Shown here: piece by piece, positions 12,616 to 23,137 of the stretch
How the letters are laid out: every line of letters begins with the position of its first letter
How positions within the stretch are numbered: position 1 is the stretch's first letter
Origin: Pelargonium cotyledonis
Lineage: Eukaryota; Streptophyta; Magnoliopsida; Geraniales; Geraniaceae
Reading direction: 5' to 3'
NCBI GenBank assembly: GCA_036897625.1
Contig: JAYMTA010000022.1
Span: 1-64,000 of the forward strand
Length of the DNA: 64,000 nucleotides
Made by a program: the position numbers and the translations under genes
Notes under the pieces: generated by a model
What the model was told of the DNA's origin: nothing
What the model saw: the letters and a program-made list of their open reading frames with translations, nothing else
The model's database searches: none

Positions 12616-15600
12616 GTTTCCTTAGCCTTTTAGGGAAAGATCCCTTTATTAGCAATATTCCCGCTATATCCTTACTATATTCTTACTAGATTAGCTTTTC
12701 TTTTTTTGTAGGATCCTTAAAAACCTTCCTTCAAAAAGGGGCACTTTTGGTAATTTCCATATATCTAGCGGCAGGAGACCCAATCATATCAACACAAAGT
12801 ACAAACGTCCTTTCTCGGGTACCAAAGCTCGGTTAAGTTCTTCAAGCATAGTCGTAATTTTAGCTACTGGAATTTTAAATACAAGAAAATTACTTTCAAT
12901 TTAATCCGGTATTTGCGGGTTGGGGGTTTCTTCACACCGGGATATCTCTTTATTTATATAGGACCCTTTTGCATTCTAAGACAAAATTTAGTTTAAGTAG
13001 GATCGAGTCGAAAGGGAGGGGGGGTACTTCCTTCGAACTTGTTTTCTTCATTGCCTAATAAAAGTCGAGACTAAATCCTTACGGAGCTGTCCCTACACAA
13101 AACTTAGAAATTTCATAAATTTGTGTCAGTCATTTAGTTAGTACTTTTCGTATCTTAGTGCCTTGTCCATCTGAATTGGAGCAGTACATATAAGAGATTC
13201 CTGCATTAGAGGACTAACCCACTAAAAAAGGACTCCCCAAAGTCGTAGGTTCAAAAATGCCTGTTTGACGTACTTTGCAAATATTGAAAGAAGAATTCTC
13301 TATTACAGGATTCCATTTCTCTTTTAACTCCCCAAACTAGAAAAAAAAGTAGACTCGTCTCAAATTCTTTAAGCAATCGCGGGGTTCTCTATAAAATCAG
13401 GAGCCTTCGCTAGGACTATTAGGAAAAAGGTCAAAAGCTTTACCTAAATCCGACTGCCTGCAATGCCAGTAAGAGAATTTCTCTAGGCTTACTTGTTATC
13501 CGGGGTAGGGGTTCAATATATATTACAATGTGTAATAATTAAAGAAGTTATAAATGCTTCACCAGCAGGAAAAGAAGCTTTAATCTCTAGTTTTTAGAGG
13601 AATCCTTAATAGTTTCCATATCTAGTATTAAAATTGTAAGTAGATTTGTTAGCCGAGAAAAACAAAGTCTTACTTGAGTTTTCAGGTTTTCCCTAGGAGG
13701 AGGCCCCAGATTAGTAGGTATTTACACTTCTTGAAAAGCCTCTCAAAAGTAGACACTTTCTTAGGATTAGGCAGGTTCACTCGTATTATAAAATATTTGT
13801 GGATCTGGCTAATGCGCAATTATTAACGGCTTCTATCATTAAGAAATTAATATCATATATTTAAGCATTATATATACTAGACTTGCATAGACGAACCATA
13901 TTGTGTTGTAATAGATAAACACCGCCATCACTAGAGACTTTGACTTTCAGTAATATATTCAGCCTGCCCCTTTTGATTCCAAGTTTTTATATAAGTTTTA
14001 GGAGGGAGATAGGTACTTCACTCGAGAGCTTATGCCTTAACCAAGGGAAGACTTTTGCTTCAGAATTTCTTATTTGTAGACTTTAGGACTCTCTTTAATC
14101 CAATAACTGAGGCAAGGGGATTTACTAATAAGTAAAGATTTACAAGGAATAACGCTTAGCCCGATAAGGGAGAACTTTAACGAGATTTGTTTAATGAAAA
14201 AAAGGGGTAGGATTACAAGAAAGGTTTTCTATTATGATACTTAGTTTCTTCTAAATTGCAGGGTACTTGGTTAAACCACAAATCTAAAACAAATCCACAA
14301 TATCATAAAATAATGTTATACCGAGTTCCTAACTTAAACCTTAAGTAAGCTGCTCTTTTGCTCTGCTAAAGCCCTCTCAAGGTTCTAGAATTCCCAAGTC
14401 TACTTTCCTGAAAGAGAGACCACTCGTACTAACTGTTAATAAGGATTAACTACGGATAGCGCCCTATATCCGGTATAGTATAAAAGTATCCGGGCAATAT
14501 CACTTGTAAAAATGCAATAGCATTACTCTCTAGAAGTCTTTTAGAATCTCTACTAGATTTTCCTTGTGAAAGCTTGCAAATTAGGTGTTTTTAGATATAG
14601 ATAAGAATTTTAAAAGCTTAAGAGAAAGGTAGTCCTTAATCAAGCCTATGTTCTATACAAGGAAATCCTAACTAGTATAGTAAATAAAAGCTGATTAGCT
14701 GGGATGGGAGTCTAGGGTTCGTTCGCTAATATAGCTTATTGACCTAAGTCGTGGATAGGCGCTCTGTCTGATAGGGAAGACTTTCCAAGAGTTTTTTCAC
14801 TTATTATATATACCTCAGGTTTTATACTTTATCGGTGTTAGTACTTTTTTATTCTTTGATACCTAGCACTTTTTTCTAACTATGTCGTCAGCGGAATCCC
14901 CTTGGAAAACAATCCATATAATTACTTCACGTGAGCGTTGAATTGAATTCCAATTTGAGTAGATCCCATGACAAGATTCAGTTTCTAAAATACCTTCAAT
15001 TTTGTGCAAGAAATCTTCGATACCTTTAGATAAACTTTTCTGAAAGTAAAGCTAAAAAAAGGTAGAAGTGAGTACTTCTTCTGTACGAGGTTCATGCGCT
15101 AATGCTAATAAAAGAAATCTAATAAAGATAGCTCCACAAAGGAGCCGCCTCTAATCGAGTGGATAGAAGAGAGATTATATAGTTGTATAGGTTTCATATC
15201 ATAACAGGTATAGCCTGGAATTACTAAGACCAAATAAAGTCTAGGACAAAGGTGCCTTATAAAAAGGGCTGACCGATAATAATTGTATTTATAAGTAAGT
15301 TAAGTAAACAGCGCGTAAATCGCATATGTTACTACAGATTGTTGTCGCTGGGTTGAGCTAGTCCTAGTAAAATGTAAAAAACTGGTCTGGATCATAGAAA
15401 AGAATCTATTATTAAGATACATAGTAAAATAGTAAACTAGAGCTAAGACTTGGGTTCTTGAGTTGTGCAACTTCGAGAACTCGCGCGCCCCCTTGATGTT
15501 TGGAATTTGCTATGGTTTTCCCCTTTTTTTAAGTTCGGCCTATTAAGGAATATTCCAATAACTTAGTATTGATGTCTCCTTTTACTATAGCTTGGCTCAA

Positions 15601-15713
15601 ATCCGATCGACTTTTTGTTCTTATTTGGATAAATTCTATAATAAAACTTCTCCGCTTCACTGGAATGAAATAAATCACAATACTTTAACAATAAAAAGTA
15701 AGTAACATTAGTT
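12616..15713. other. anonymous AT-rich stretch
   Basis: No gene is recognisable. A run of G (seven) lies near 13018, and a T-loop-like word GTAGGTTCAAA at about 13245 has no tRNA structure around it. No frame of note is open. Confidence 0.55.
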
Positions 15714-15748
15714 AAAAAGGGGGGGGGTAAGCCTAATAATAATAATAA
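15714..15748 (+). repeat. A5-G9 tract followed by a (TAA)5 microsatellite
   Basis: Five A then nine G (15714-15727) are followed, after six bases, by five TAA units (15734-15748). It is one of three A-run to G-run junctions in the window, the others being at 42105 and 57771, all on the + strand. Confidence 0.85.
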
Positions 15749-17459
15749 GAAACTTTAGTTATCTAGCTTTTTACGCTTTCACAACTCTCCTAAAATTCCA
15801 TTTCTAATACCCTAGTCTTATGGTATTAGAAAAAGCCAAGCACCCCATTCCCTATATTGTCTCATTTTTTTGTATGTATTAGTTAAAGAGAATCTTAAAC
15901 CCCTAGGATTTAGAAGGAACTTCATCCAGAGCTATAAACTACTTTACTTACGTAGAACTTACGTAGAGAATTACTAAGACTCCTCAAGATAAATATCAGA
16001 TTTAGACCTAGAATTCAGGTTCCTTATCTTTGTTAGCTTCGCAACAGATACACGCGTTTAGATTTTTAAAGATTTATCTATCAAGTAGGATTCTTTAGAA
16101 TTACTCGATTTCTAAGTAGGTTCCTAAAAGTACAGCCAGCCAAGGAAGGGATCCCTTGCTACGAGATAGCCCTATTGAAACCGAATAACATAAGTAAAGC
16201 TCTAATAAAATTGCCCTTAAAATCTTACTTTTTTGACCTTGTTTTTAGTTCCAAGGCAAAAGATATGCACTTTATGTGACTTTAATCCGGTACCTTTTTA
16301 ATTTTATATAGAAAAGAGAGGTAAACAAAACTTTAGGGGTGTATCAAATTTCTTTCTTGGAGCAGTTAGTAAGCAGCGGACTACCCCAGATTTCAGCAGG
16401 CAGGGGGTAGGATCGGCCTTGAGTAGTGAAGGAATAGCATATAGTAGGAGCGTCGCAACACAGAGCTCAGAAGACTCGGAGCCTTTTTTTATTAGTTATT
16501 ATAAAAAGTAGAATAAAGAATAAGTCCTATACATATGAAAGGATAACTAAAACCGGTAAGATTCTTTTTACAAATAATAGGGAAAAGAGAAAAAATTGAA
16601 CAGTTTTTTAGTAAGAAAAGCCCGTATTACTTAGCCGTTAGTTGGATTGGATAGGACCTCGTGCTTTCCCTTTCTTTTGAATTGAAAAAACTTATTTGAA
16701 ATTACTGATCCTTGTGTGGCAGTCGTAGTATAAGTTAAAACTCTAGTTAAAAGAATGCAATTTTAGTTTCGGAAGGCTTTCTAGTAAAGTAAATAAATAG
16801 GAGCTTTTATTCAACTAAAGCAGATAATTTTAGCATAACCATTTCAGCAAGCCCTATTTGGTAGAGCAGGTTTTAAGAGTCTTTTTTGTTTGCAATTTAG
16901 AGGTTGAAGGCTAATCTAGTACTATAAAAGAACTTTCCATCCAACCCCCAGTTACTTTAGATTGGGTGAAAAAGAGTGTATTAACTAGTTTGTTAAGTAT
17001 AAATTAACTACCTTTTCTTTTACCTAGAGTTTATGGATCCTATCTTCCTAAAAACTATTAAGCTAAGTAAATAAAGTTTGTATTGATAAAAGAAAACCGC
17101 TTGCTTCACGAAACTGGAGTCTGAGAGAAGGCAATAGTAAACTAACTCTAATTGAAGTAGGTCACTTTAGCTTTCATAACATATTTTTGTCTAAGAGTTT
17201 TTGCCATTTCGGAAAGGTTGTAGATCTCCCCAACGGGACTGCCCTAGATACGGGTTTCAAGGATGTATTGTAGATATATAGGAGCTCTCCCATTCCTTTT
17301 ATTCTTGACTTCCTTAACTAAAAAAGCTTCGCCTAGAAAGTAGAGCGCTAGGAAAATAAGTGACATGTACAGGGTTAAATACCAGTAGTACACAGTAGAA
17401 ATAGAAAGGCTTGGATTATAGGATTAATGACTTTAAATCTTTCTCATTCCTGAAACCAA
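15749..17459. other. anonymous AT-rich stretch
   Basis: No protein gene. A word TTTGGTAGAGCA at 16857 followed by AGAGGTTGAAGGC at about 16899 recalls D and T arms of a tRNA, but spacing and stems are too poor for a call. Confidence 0.5.
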
Positions 17460-17740
17460 AAATAAGTCTTTATGTCTGTGTTCTTGACTTCTTTGTATTC
17501 TATGGAGGATCTTTTCCTTGACCTTTCGCTAATGCTTTCTCTTTTTCTTGCTGTTTCTTTCCCATTTCCTTTTTTGTTATTGGTATTGGCTTCCCGTTGT
17601 GTCTCTGTATTAGCTTAACTATTGGGGTTGTTAGGATTGGTTGGTGTTTGATTGCTTGGTTTCTGTTTGTGTATCGGATTGTTCTGGTATGTATTATTTA
17701 TCTTATTAAGGATAGAGGTAATTACTAGTGTATTAGTCTT
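17460..17740 (+). other. T-rich stretch with open hydrophobic frames, no recognised product
   Basis: This stretch is strongly T- and TG-rich. Two + strand frames stay open together: a 47-codon frame starting ATGTCTGTG near 17472, and another frame open for about 70 codons from about 17520 to 17730 with no ATG. Both read as very hydrophobic peptides. Any T-rich sequence reads hydrophobic because Phe, Leu, Val and Ser codons are T-rich. I recognise no mitochondrial membrane protein in them. It could be a badly decayed membrane-protein gene or simple compositional bias. Confidence 0.3.
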
Positions 17741-18913
17741 CCTACTTACATTATAAACACCACCAACTTCATGCTACTTCCTTTTATGTAAAAAATTTAT
17801 AACCCGAAAAGGATCCTGACTTTTCCCTTTTCTTCTATCTTGTAAAAAAACCCTCTTGAAAGCAAACTCCATTTATCAATGCCTGTACTTGGACAAAGAC
17901 TCTACCTTATCCGGAATTGGTAACTTAAAACAAAGGAACACACAAGCAAGCTTGCCATATCTCTTCAAAGCTTATTGAACTTAAAAGTCTTACTATGATT
18001 AGAGACTGCACTGAAGCCCTTCTCGATTGTGGAACTCTAAGTCTCCCAGATAATATAACCAAAACGAATTTCGAAGGAGAGTATATTTACTAAAGTATGA
18101 GTATAATTTTTATAAAATGTTTTTGGTACAGATAAAACACTTAAGGTTTTCTTGCTTGAAATTACAATAGAAAAACTCTCCCAAAAGTTAAAGAATAAAA
18201 GACCAAAGCCTATAATCTAAATCTAAGAGGACCCCTCTATTATACATATCGAAGGATTTAAAATAGCAAGTCTTAGAGTAATTCTAGTCGGGCTGGCGAG
18301 CAACTCTCTAACTAAAAGGAGTTCCTTAGGGGCCCTCTTCACGTAAATTTAGGTTCTCTGTCTTCCTTAACTAAAAAAAATTTATATCGTAACTCTGTCC
18401 GCAACAAGTAGTCATAATTAGACTATCCTTAAGTTTATACAAGATAAGAGGAAAATAAAGATTAGCTTAAGTAATCAACAAAAGTAACTCTTAATAAGCT
18501 ATATTTCATTTCCCGAGCTAGGGATACCTGGGGGTATACAAGTCTCGTAACTGGATGTAATTCTAATACTATGTGAAAGGAGGGGGAGTTTTTTAATAAT
18601 AAGTAATTTACTAATAAGAATTTAAATTCTGAAGGGGACCCTCCTCGTCTAGCCGGATAAACTGTATTTTTGCCTAATTAAGGAATACCCGTTTCTAGTT
18701 ACTTAGTTTTCTCAATCTATAAACTTATTAAAAATACGAAGGCGGAATACCTTCTTTATTTACTTATTACTTTTGTTATACAGGACGGGACTCGTGAAGA
18801 CTTCTGTTTCCCTTCTTATTATATCTAATATTTGGTATTCCTAGTTTCCTTTCCCAGCAAAAGAGGTCCTCTTTACTCTTTTAGTAAGCCAAGTCTTTAC
18901 ATCTAAACCTTTA
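17741..18913. other. anonymous AT-rich stretch
   Basis: Nothing recognisable apart from one short GC cluster, AGGGGACCCT at 18633-18642. Confidence 0.5.
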
Positions 18914-18992
18914 ATTTGCTATGGAATTTGAACCTACGTCCGTCGGGTGAATCTGACAATGCTCTACCAACTGACAACTGAGCTATACATCC
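18914..18992 (-). tRNA. degenerate tRNA-like segment, trnK-derived, with D-arm duplication
   Basis: On the - strand it begins GGATGTATAGCTCAGTTG, one base away from the start of plant mitochondrial trnK (UUU). The D region then repeats CAGTTG, so the D loop is about six bases too long. D-stem halves GCTC and GAGC pair perfectly, and the T arm (GTAGG, TTCAAAT, TCCAT) keeps four of five pairs counting G-T. The anticodon loop reads AGATTCA instead of CTTTTAA: position 33, normally T, is G. The same AGATT loop recurs in the - strand copies at 35343 and 40985. Acceptor ends GGATGTA and AGCAAAT pair poorly. Most likely a pseudo-tRNA belonging to a Lys-derived family. Confidence 0.75.
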
Positions 18993-19799
18993 GGAAAGTG
19001 AGTTCTCTCTGTTTCAGTAGGATTCTTGCAAGAAAAGGCTAAACTAAAGTAAATAAAATCTATGTATGTAATTGTGGTATCCTTTCTATACTTGTATTTT
19101 TTGTTTCATTTTGTTTTGTAATACATGGTTCTACTATTTATTATACTAGAATATCCCTAGGGTTAAGATAAAAGTGCCTCCTTCTTTATTGCATTTAGTT
19201 TAGAGTGTTACAAACCACTCCTTCTGGTAACTTAATTTCGACATACTTACTTCTTGAACCCAGGGCTCAACTTGGCAGTCAAAAGAAAACTCTTAACTTA
19301 GTTAAAAGTTTTATAGGTTATGCTACAAACTTGCTTTCCTAATGCCTAGCTAAAAGAAGTCTGTCTCTTTACAATAGATCTTTGTTCGACAAAGCGGGTC
19401 CCTCCAAAAAGGAAGACTATACTAAATATCTTCCTCATATCTCACTCTTAGCTTATATTAGATTTTTATTTGCTACTTGGTTTTTAATTAGTAGTTTTCT
19501 GAATAGTGGTATTTATCCCGGATCCTTTCTTTTTTATTACGTTGCAAGTAGTATATGAGTTTACTTCTTATGGGGTGTAGGAGTCGTTTTGGGGTGAAGA
19601 AAAAGATAGAGTTTCATTTATAAGGTTTAAAAAGGAAGTTCTAATTAGTAAAAATTCTTTTATATAAAGAGATAGTTTACTCCTAAAATTAAGTAAATAG
19701 CTGCAAAGTCAAACCATAGACAGCAAAGCAGCCATCTTCTTAGGGGTGTTTTTGGTTCAAATGAGCCCGTTCTTAATTGATTCTTGAAAGGAGCCGCCT
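18993..19799. other. anonymous spacer carrying one long-range repeat
   Basis: No gene. It holds the 20-base repeat at 19402-19421 and lies between two tRNA-like segments on opposite strands. Confidence 0.5.
19402..19421 (+). repeat. exact 20-base long-range repeat, copy 1
   Basis: CTCCAAAAAGGAAGACTATA is identical at 51813-51832, some 32 kb away in the same orientation. Both lie in tRNA neighbourhoods: this copy about 380 bases upstream of the Asn tRNA-like gene, the other about 70 bases downstream of the Lys tRNA-like gene. Confidence 0.9.
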
Positions 19800-19870
19800 T
19801 CCTAAATAGCTCTGTGGTAGAGCGCTCGGCTGTTAACCGAGTGAGCGCGGGTTCAAGTCCTACTTCTTCT
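19800..19870 (+). tRNA. tRNA-Asn (GTT)-like gene, possibly degenerate
   Basis: This is one of the best-kept tRNA bodies in the window. The D stem GCTC/GAGC encloses TGTGGTA. The anticodon stem CTCGG/CCGAG is a perfect five pairs around CTGTTAA, giving anticodon GTT (Asn). The T loop is TTCAAGT, with stem GCGGG/CCTAC keeping four of five pairs including one G-T. The wording agrees closely with plant organellar trnN, which starts TCCTCAGTAGCTCAGTGG. The weakness is the acceptor stem: TCCTAAA and TTCTTCT form only about two pairs next to the body. Unless the ends are edited or I have mis-placed the 5' edge, the product could not be charged normally. Decay starting at the ends is the simpler reading. 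Confidence 0.75.
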
Positions 19871-22800
19871 AAAATATTTAGATATACCTGTAATAAGGTA
19901 GCAAGAGAACAAAGAAGGGCTTTTATGATGCTAGAGTTCTGGGCTATCTTCATCTTCTAAAAGTGTGTGGTAATTGTTATGAGAAAACGTAACAAAATGA
20001 CGACCTTCTTTATATCTTTTAGAATATGCTTTATCTTAACAAGCCTCTAATTTCTAATATCGAACGAAACCTCTTACGGTTTAGCGTTAAAAAAAGATCA
20101 GCGAATACTACATTGTTACGTAGGGTAGATCGCGTAGTACATTTCTTTTTGAACTGTAACCATGTTAAAGGAAGGTTTCTCTATGATATAGTATTTGTAA
20201 TTTAAAGAATTAAGTCAAGGGGGCATTCAAAAAGTCTTATATATTATACTAAGTTTTGTAATAGTAATTGAGATTCACTATCTAGAATTATGTTATTAGC
20301 ATACTTCTCCCATCGGATATAATGCTTGATCTCCACACGGTGCTGTTAACCGGGATATCTAGTGATTGAAGTTGAAGTCAAAAAGTACTCACTAAATAGT
20401 AGGAGTTCCTATTTCTTAGTTTTCGTAGTTCTCATAGGGCCCGAAATTCAGTGTAACCCATATATCTTTGCGAGCTAATTTTATACAAAGCTTTTAAGAC
20501 TGGGGAACCTTAGTAAAGACTAAATATTACAGAAAAAAAATTTTAGGGGTTTTGCTTTCGCTATAAAGCTGGGTCCTCTGGTTCCACACGGAGTCCTTAG
20601 AGGGTACCTTATCGTTAAATTAGATAACATCAAATGTTAGGAAGTTTTTTCTGTTAAATCCCAGAAGGGTCTGAAAATGTTTACTTATACTAAGGCGCTG
20701 CTTGAAAGAGAAAAACTTCCTTATAAAAAGTCAAGCCCTACACGGTACCTGTCTATATAAGGTTAATTATACAATGTACCCCTCGAAAGCCAAGCCCGCT
20801 ATTCCCTAAAGTCTAATTCATTACTTGTAAGTGTCGTTCTAGATTCAAAAGTGTACCATAACCAGAGCAAAAAGCTAAGTATTTAATAGTCCAAGTTATC
20901 GGAATTCATTTGCTTAAGTAACTTTAGTAAAGTGCGAGAAACCAAAACAGAGCCTCTGAAAAGCACCCTGCCACATTAAGAAAGTATCCCCTTTGATTAG
21001 CAAATAAATAGATTTTTGTTAGCTATAAATTCTTGCGTTGTAAAAATATGCTCTGGAATTCCTAGAAATAGAAACAAATAGGCAAGTTTGTTTGATTAAG
21101 TAAATTCAATTCTGCAGTAAATCAATACACCTTCAATAGAAACCCGGATTTAGAACAACTCCTATCTTAACTAGCTTATATATATAAGGACTTCTAGGAA
21201 AGACTCTACCCCTCTCTGAAATGAAAGCAAAATTATATTCGTTTATTGTATTTTTAACTACTTGAATTCAAATTATTCTTTATAATATCTAAATTCGAGC
21301 GTTCCCGATTGTGTATTATTTACTCAAAAAATTACTTTTTTAACTCAAAAGTTGTCAAACTTCTTTCTTAGATAAGTATCGGTATTCGGTACAGAAACAA
21401 AAAATATATATAAGTTAGTTTGTAGTGCTAATACGAGTGCAAGGCTTAAGTACAATTAAATAAACTATATTGCACTGAAACTTCTACTAAATTATAAAGA
21501 GTTATCTACAAATTGATAATGAATTCTTTTATCTCCTAGTAAGATATTGGTAAGAATATGTGTTGTGTTAAGAGTGGTATACAAAGAATAAAAGCAGCCC
21601 TAGCAATCTAATCTCTAAAAATGGTTAAGGACCTCTTATAGGATTATACCCGCGAATTCTTATACTGAAACTGAAAATACACTCTAGAGAAGCCAACCTT
21701 GAGCAAAAGCGAGGACCCCCCCTCCCCAGTTATGCTAGCAAGAGACTCATAAAAGAATTACTCCTCTGTTCTAAAGTTTACTAATTAAGTTTTTGAAACT
21801 TAACTTAATATCTAAGGAATCCAGTATTTACAAGGAACTCATTTAGATATGTGCTAAGACTAAGCGAGATCAACAACTAATATAGTGTAATTATTAAGGG
21901 GACCCCACGGAGCTCTTGGACAAACATAAGTTCTATTTATACGCCCTTAATTCGAATTCTATCGATTGATCGAATAGAGTTAAATACGGAATCGGATTCT
22001 AATGCAATGCAGGATTTAGAAAGGAAGGCTTTGACCTCAGCCTGTCTCTAGAATTAGACCTTCTTTTTGAAAAGCGCAAACACACCAAGAAGTGAGACCC
22101 CTTGCTTTTAAGAAAGATTTTAAATATACACTTTGTATATTTGACAAATACTCAGAAAAGTAATATTAATAATTAGGGTACTAACCTATGAGATCTTATT
22201 TAAGTTTGTTGGTTATTATATTAGTAGTAATCTCTTAGACATGAAACTATAAAACCTTGCTCTACAGGAGGCTGAAAGCCCTATTTGGACTTCTATTTAG
22301 ACTTCTTACCTTAAAGAATATCTAGTGAAAAACCTTCATTAACTTTATACTACTACGAGCTAATCCGTCTTTTTGTTCAAGAACTCCTCGTACTATAAAT
22401 CGAAAGAGTTTTTCAATTAAGAAAGGACTAGATACAGACTGCTTGTAAAAATGGGGTAATACCCGTCCACTGTTATTATTGTAGAATATAGGAGAGTTCT
22501 GCTTTGAAAACGAAGTTATCCAGACCAAATATTCTGATATACACGCTGCCCTGGAACAAGAATAAAATAAAGTTTTTGTTGTTGTTGTAGGGTTTAGTGT
22601 AAGGCGGTCTATACTCAAACTACTAAGTGAAATTCCATCCCTTAGCGCTGCTGCTGCAGTCAAGTAAAAAGACTTCTTCTCTATCCTATAAAGGCGGATT
22701 CCTTAACCATAAGAACAGAAAGAGGTCTATCCCATTAAAAAGTCTAGGTCTAGGTATTAAGAATATTAGCAAGAAGAGTCTAGCGGAAGGTAAGCTCCAC

Positions 22801-22983
22801 AGCAGCAAGAAAAAGAGGAGTAAGAAAGAGCTTTTACAAGACAGTTGAGCTTGCTTGTGAGGTAAGAAAGTACTTATTTGTAATCACGTAGATAAAGACT
22901 CTATTTAGCTCTGCCTTTCAAATGTAGTTATATAGTATAACCTTGAATCTAGTCAGTTTAGTAGTCAAGTCAGTATTAACAAA
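19871..22983. other. anonymous stretch with overlapping chance frames
   Basis: No gene is recognised. Two modest frames overlap at 22322-22663 (-, 113 codons) and 22627-22848 (+, 73 codons, very Lys- and Ser-rich at its end). Neither resembles a known organellar protein. A TTG trinucleotide run lies at 22577-22588, and a nine-base palindrome GGGGACCCC at 21898-21906. Confidence 0.5.
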
Positions 22984-23053
22984 GGAGTATTCGGAATTGG
23001 TAAAGCCCTTGCCTTTTAACCAAACAACTGTAGGTTCAAGTCCTGCTTTATTA
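22984..23053 (+). tRNA. degenerate tRNA-like segment, trnK-type (CTTTTAA loop)
   Basis: The order GGAATTGGTAAAGC, CCTTTTAACC and GTAGGTTCAAGTCCTGC matches plant trnK (UUU). The T arm is sound: GTAGG/CCTGC pairs at all five positions counting T-G, around TTCAAGT. The anticodon loop still reads TTT, but its stem has lost bases relative to TTGGG/CCTAA and no longer pairs fully. The 3' acceptor side TTTATTA has no partner on the 5' side (GGAGTAT). I take it as a decayed Lys copy. It belongs with the + strand copies at 33356 and 51672. Confidence 0.65.
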
Positions 23054-23099
23054 AAGAAAAGGGGGATTTCTAGTAGGTTTAGGAATAATTAAAGAGTCT

Positions 23100-23137
23100 G
23101 GCTTACAAGTACAAGCAACAGAAGAATACCAATTAGC
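23100..23137 (-). repeat. inverted copy of the 3.6 kb repeat
   Basis: The reverse complement contains the exact 15-base word GCTAATTGGTATTCT (23123-23137) followed by a diverged spacer and TGTAAGCC, the same order as 3604-3633. It is the only clear member of the 3.4-10.5 kb family outside that block and it is inverted. Nearby, GGGGGATTTCTAGT at about 23061 is also shared with about 5581. Confidence 0.8.

Noticed and set aside
16846-16915. Possible tRNA with TTTGGTAGAGCA and AGAGGTTGAAGGC
   Set aside because: No stem except part of the D arm can be paired and the T loop lacks TTC.
19790-19798. GGAGCCGCC as the start of a group II intron domain V (also at 15140)
   Set aside because: The rest of the domain V hairpin is absent at both places.
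22322-22848. Overlapping frames of 113 (-) and 73 (+) codons
   Set aside because: Neither resembles a known protein and both are within chance length for the window.
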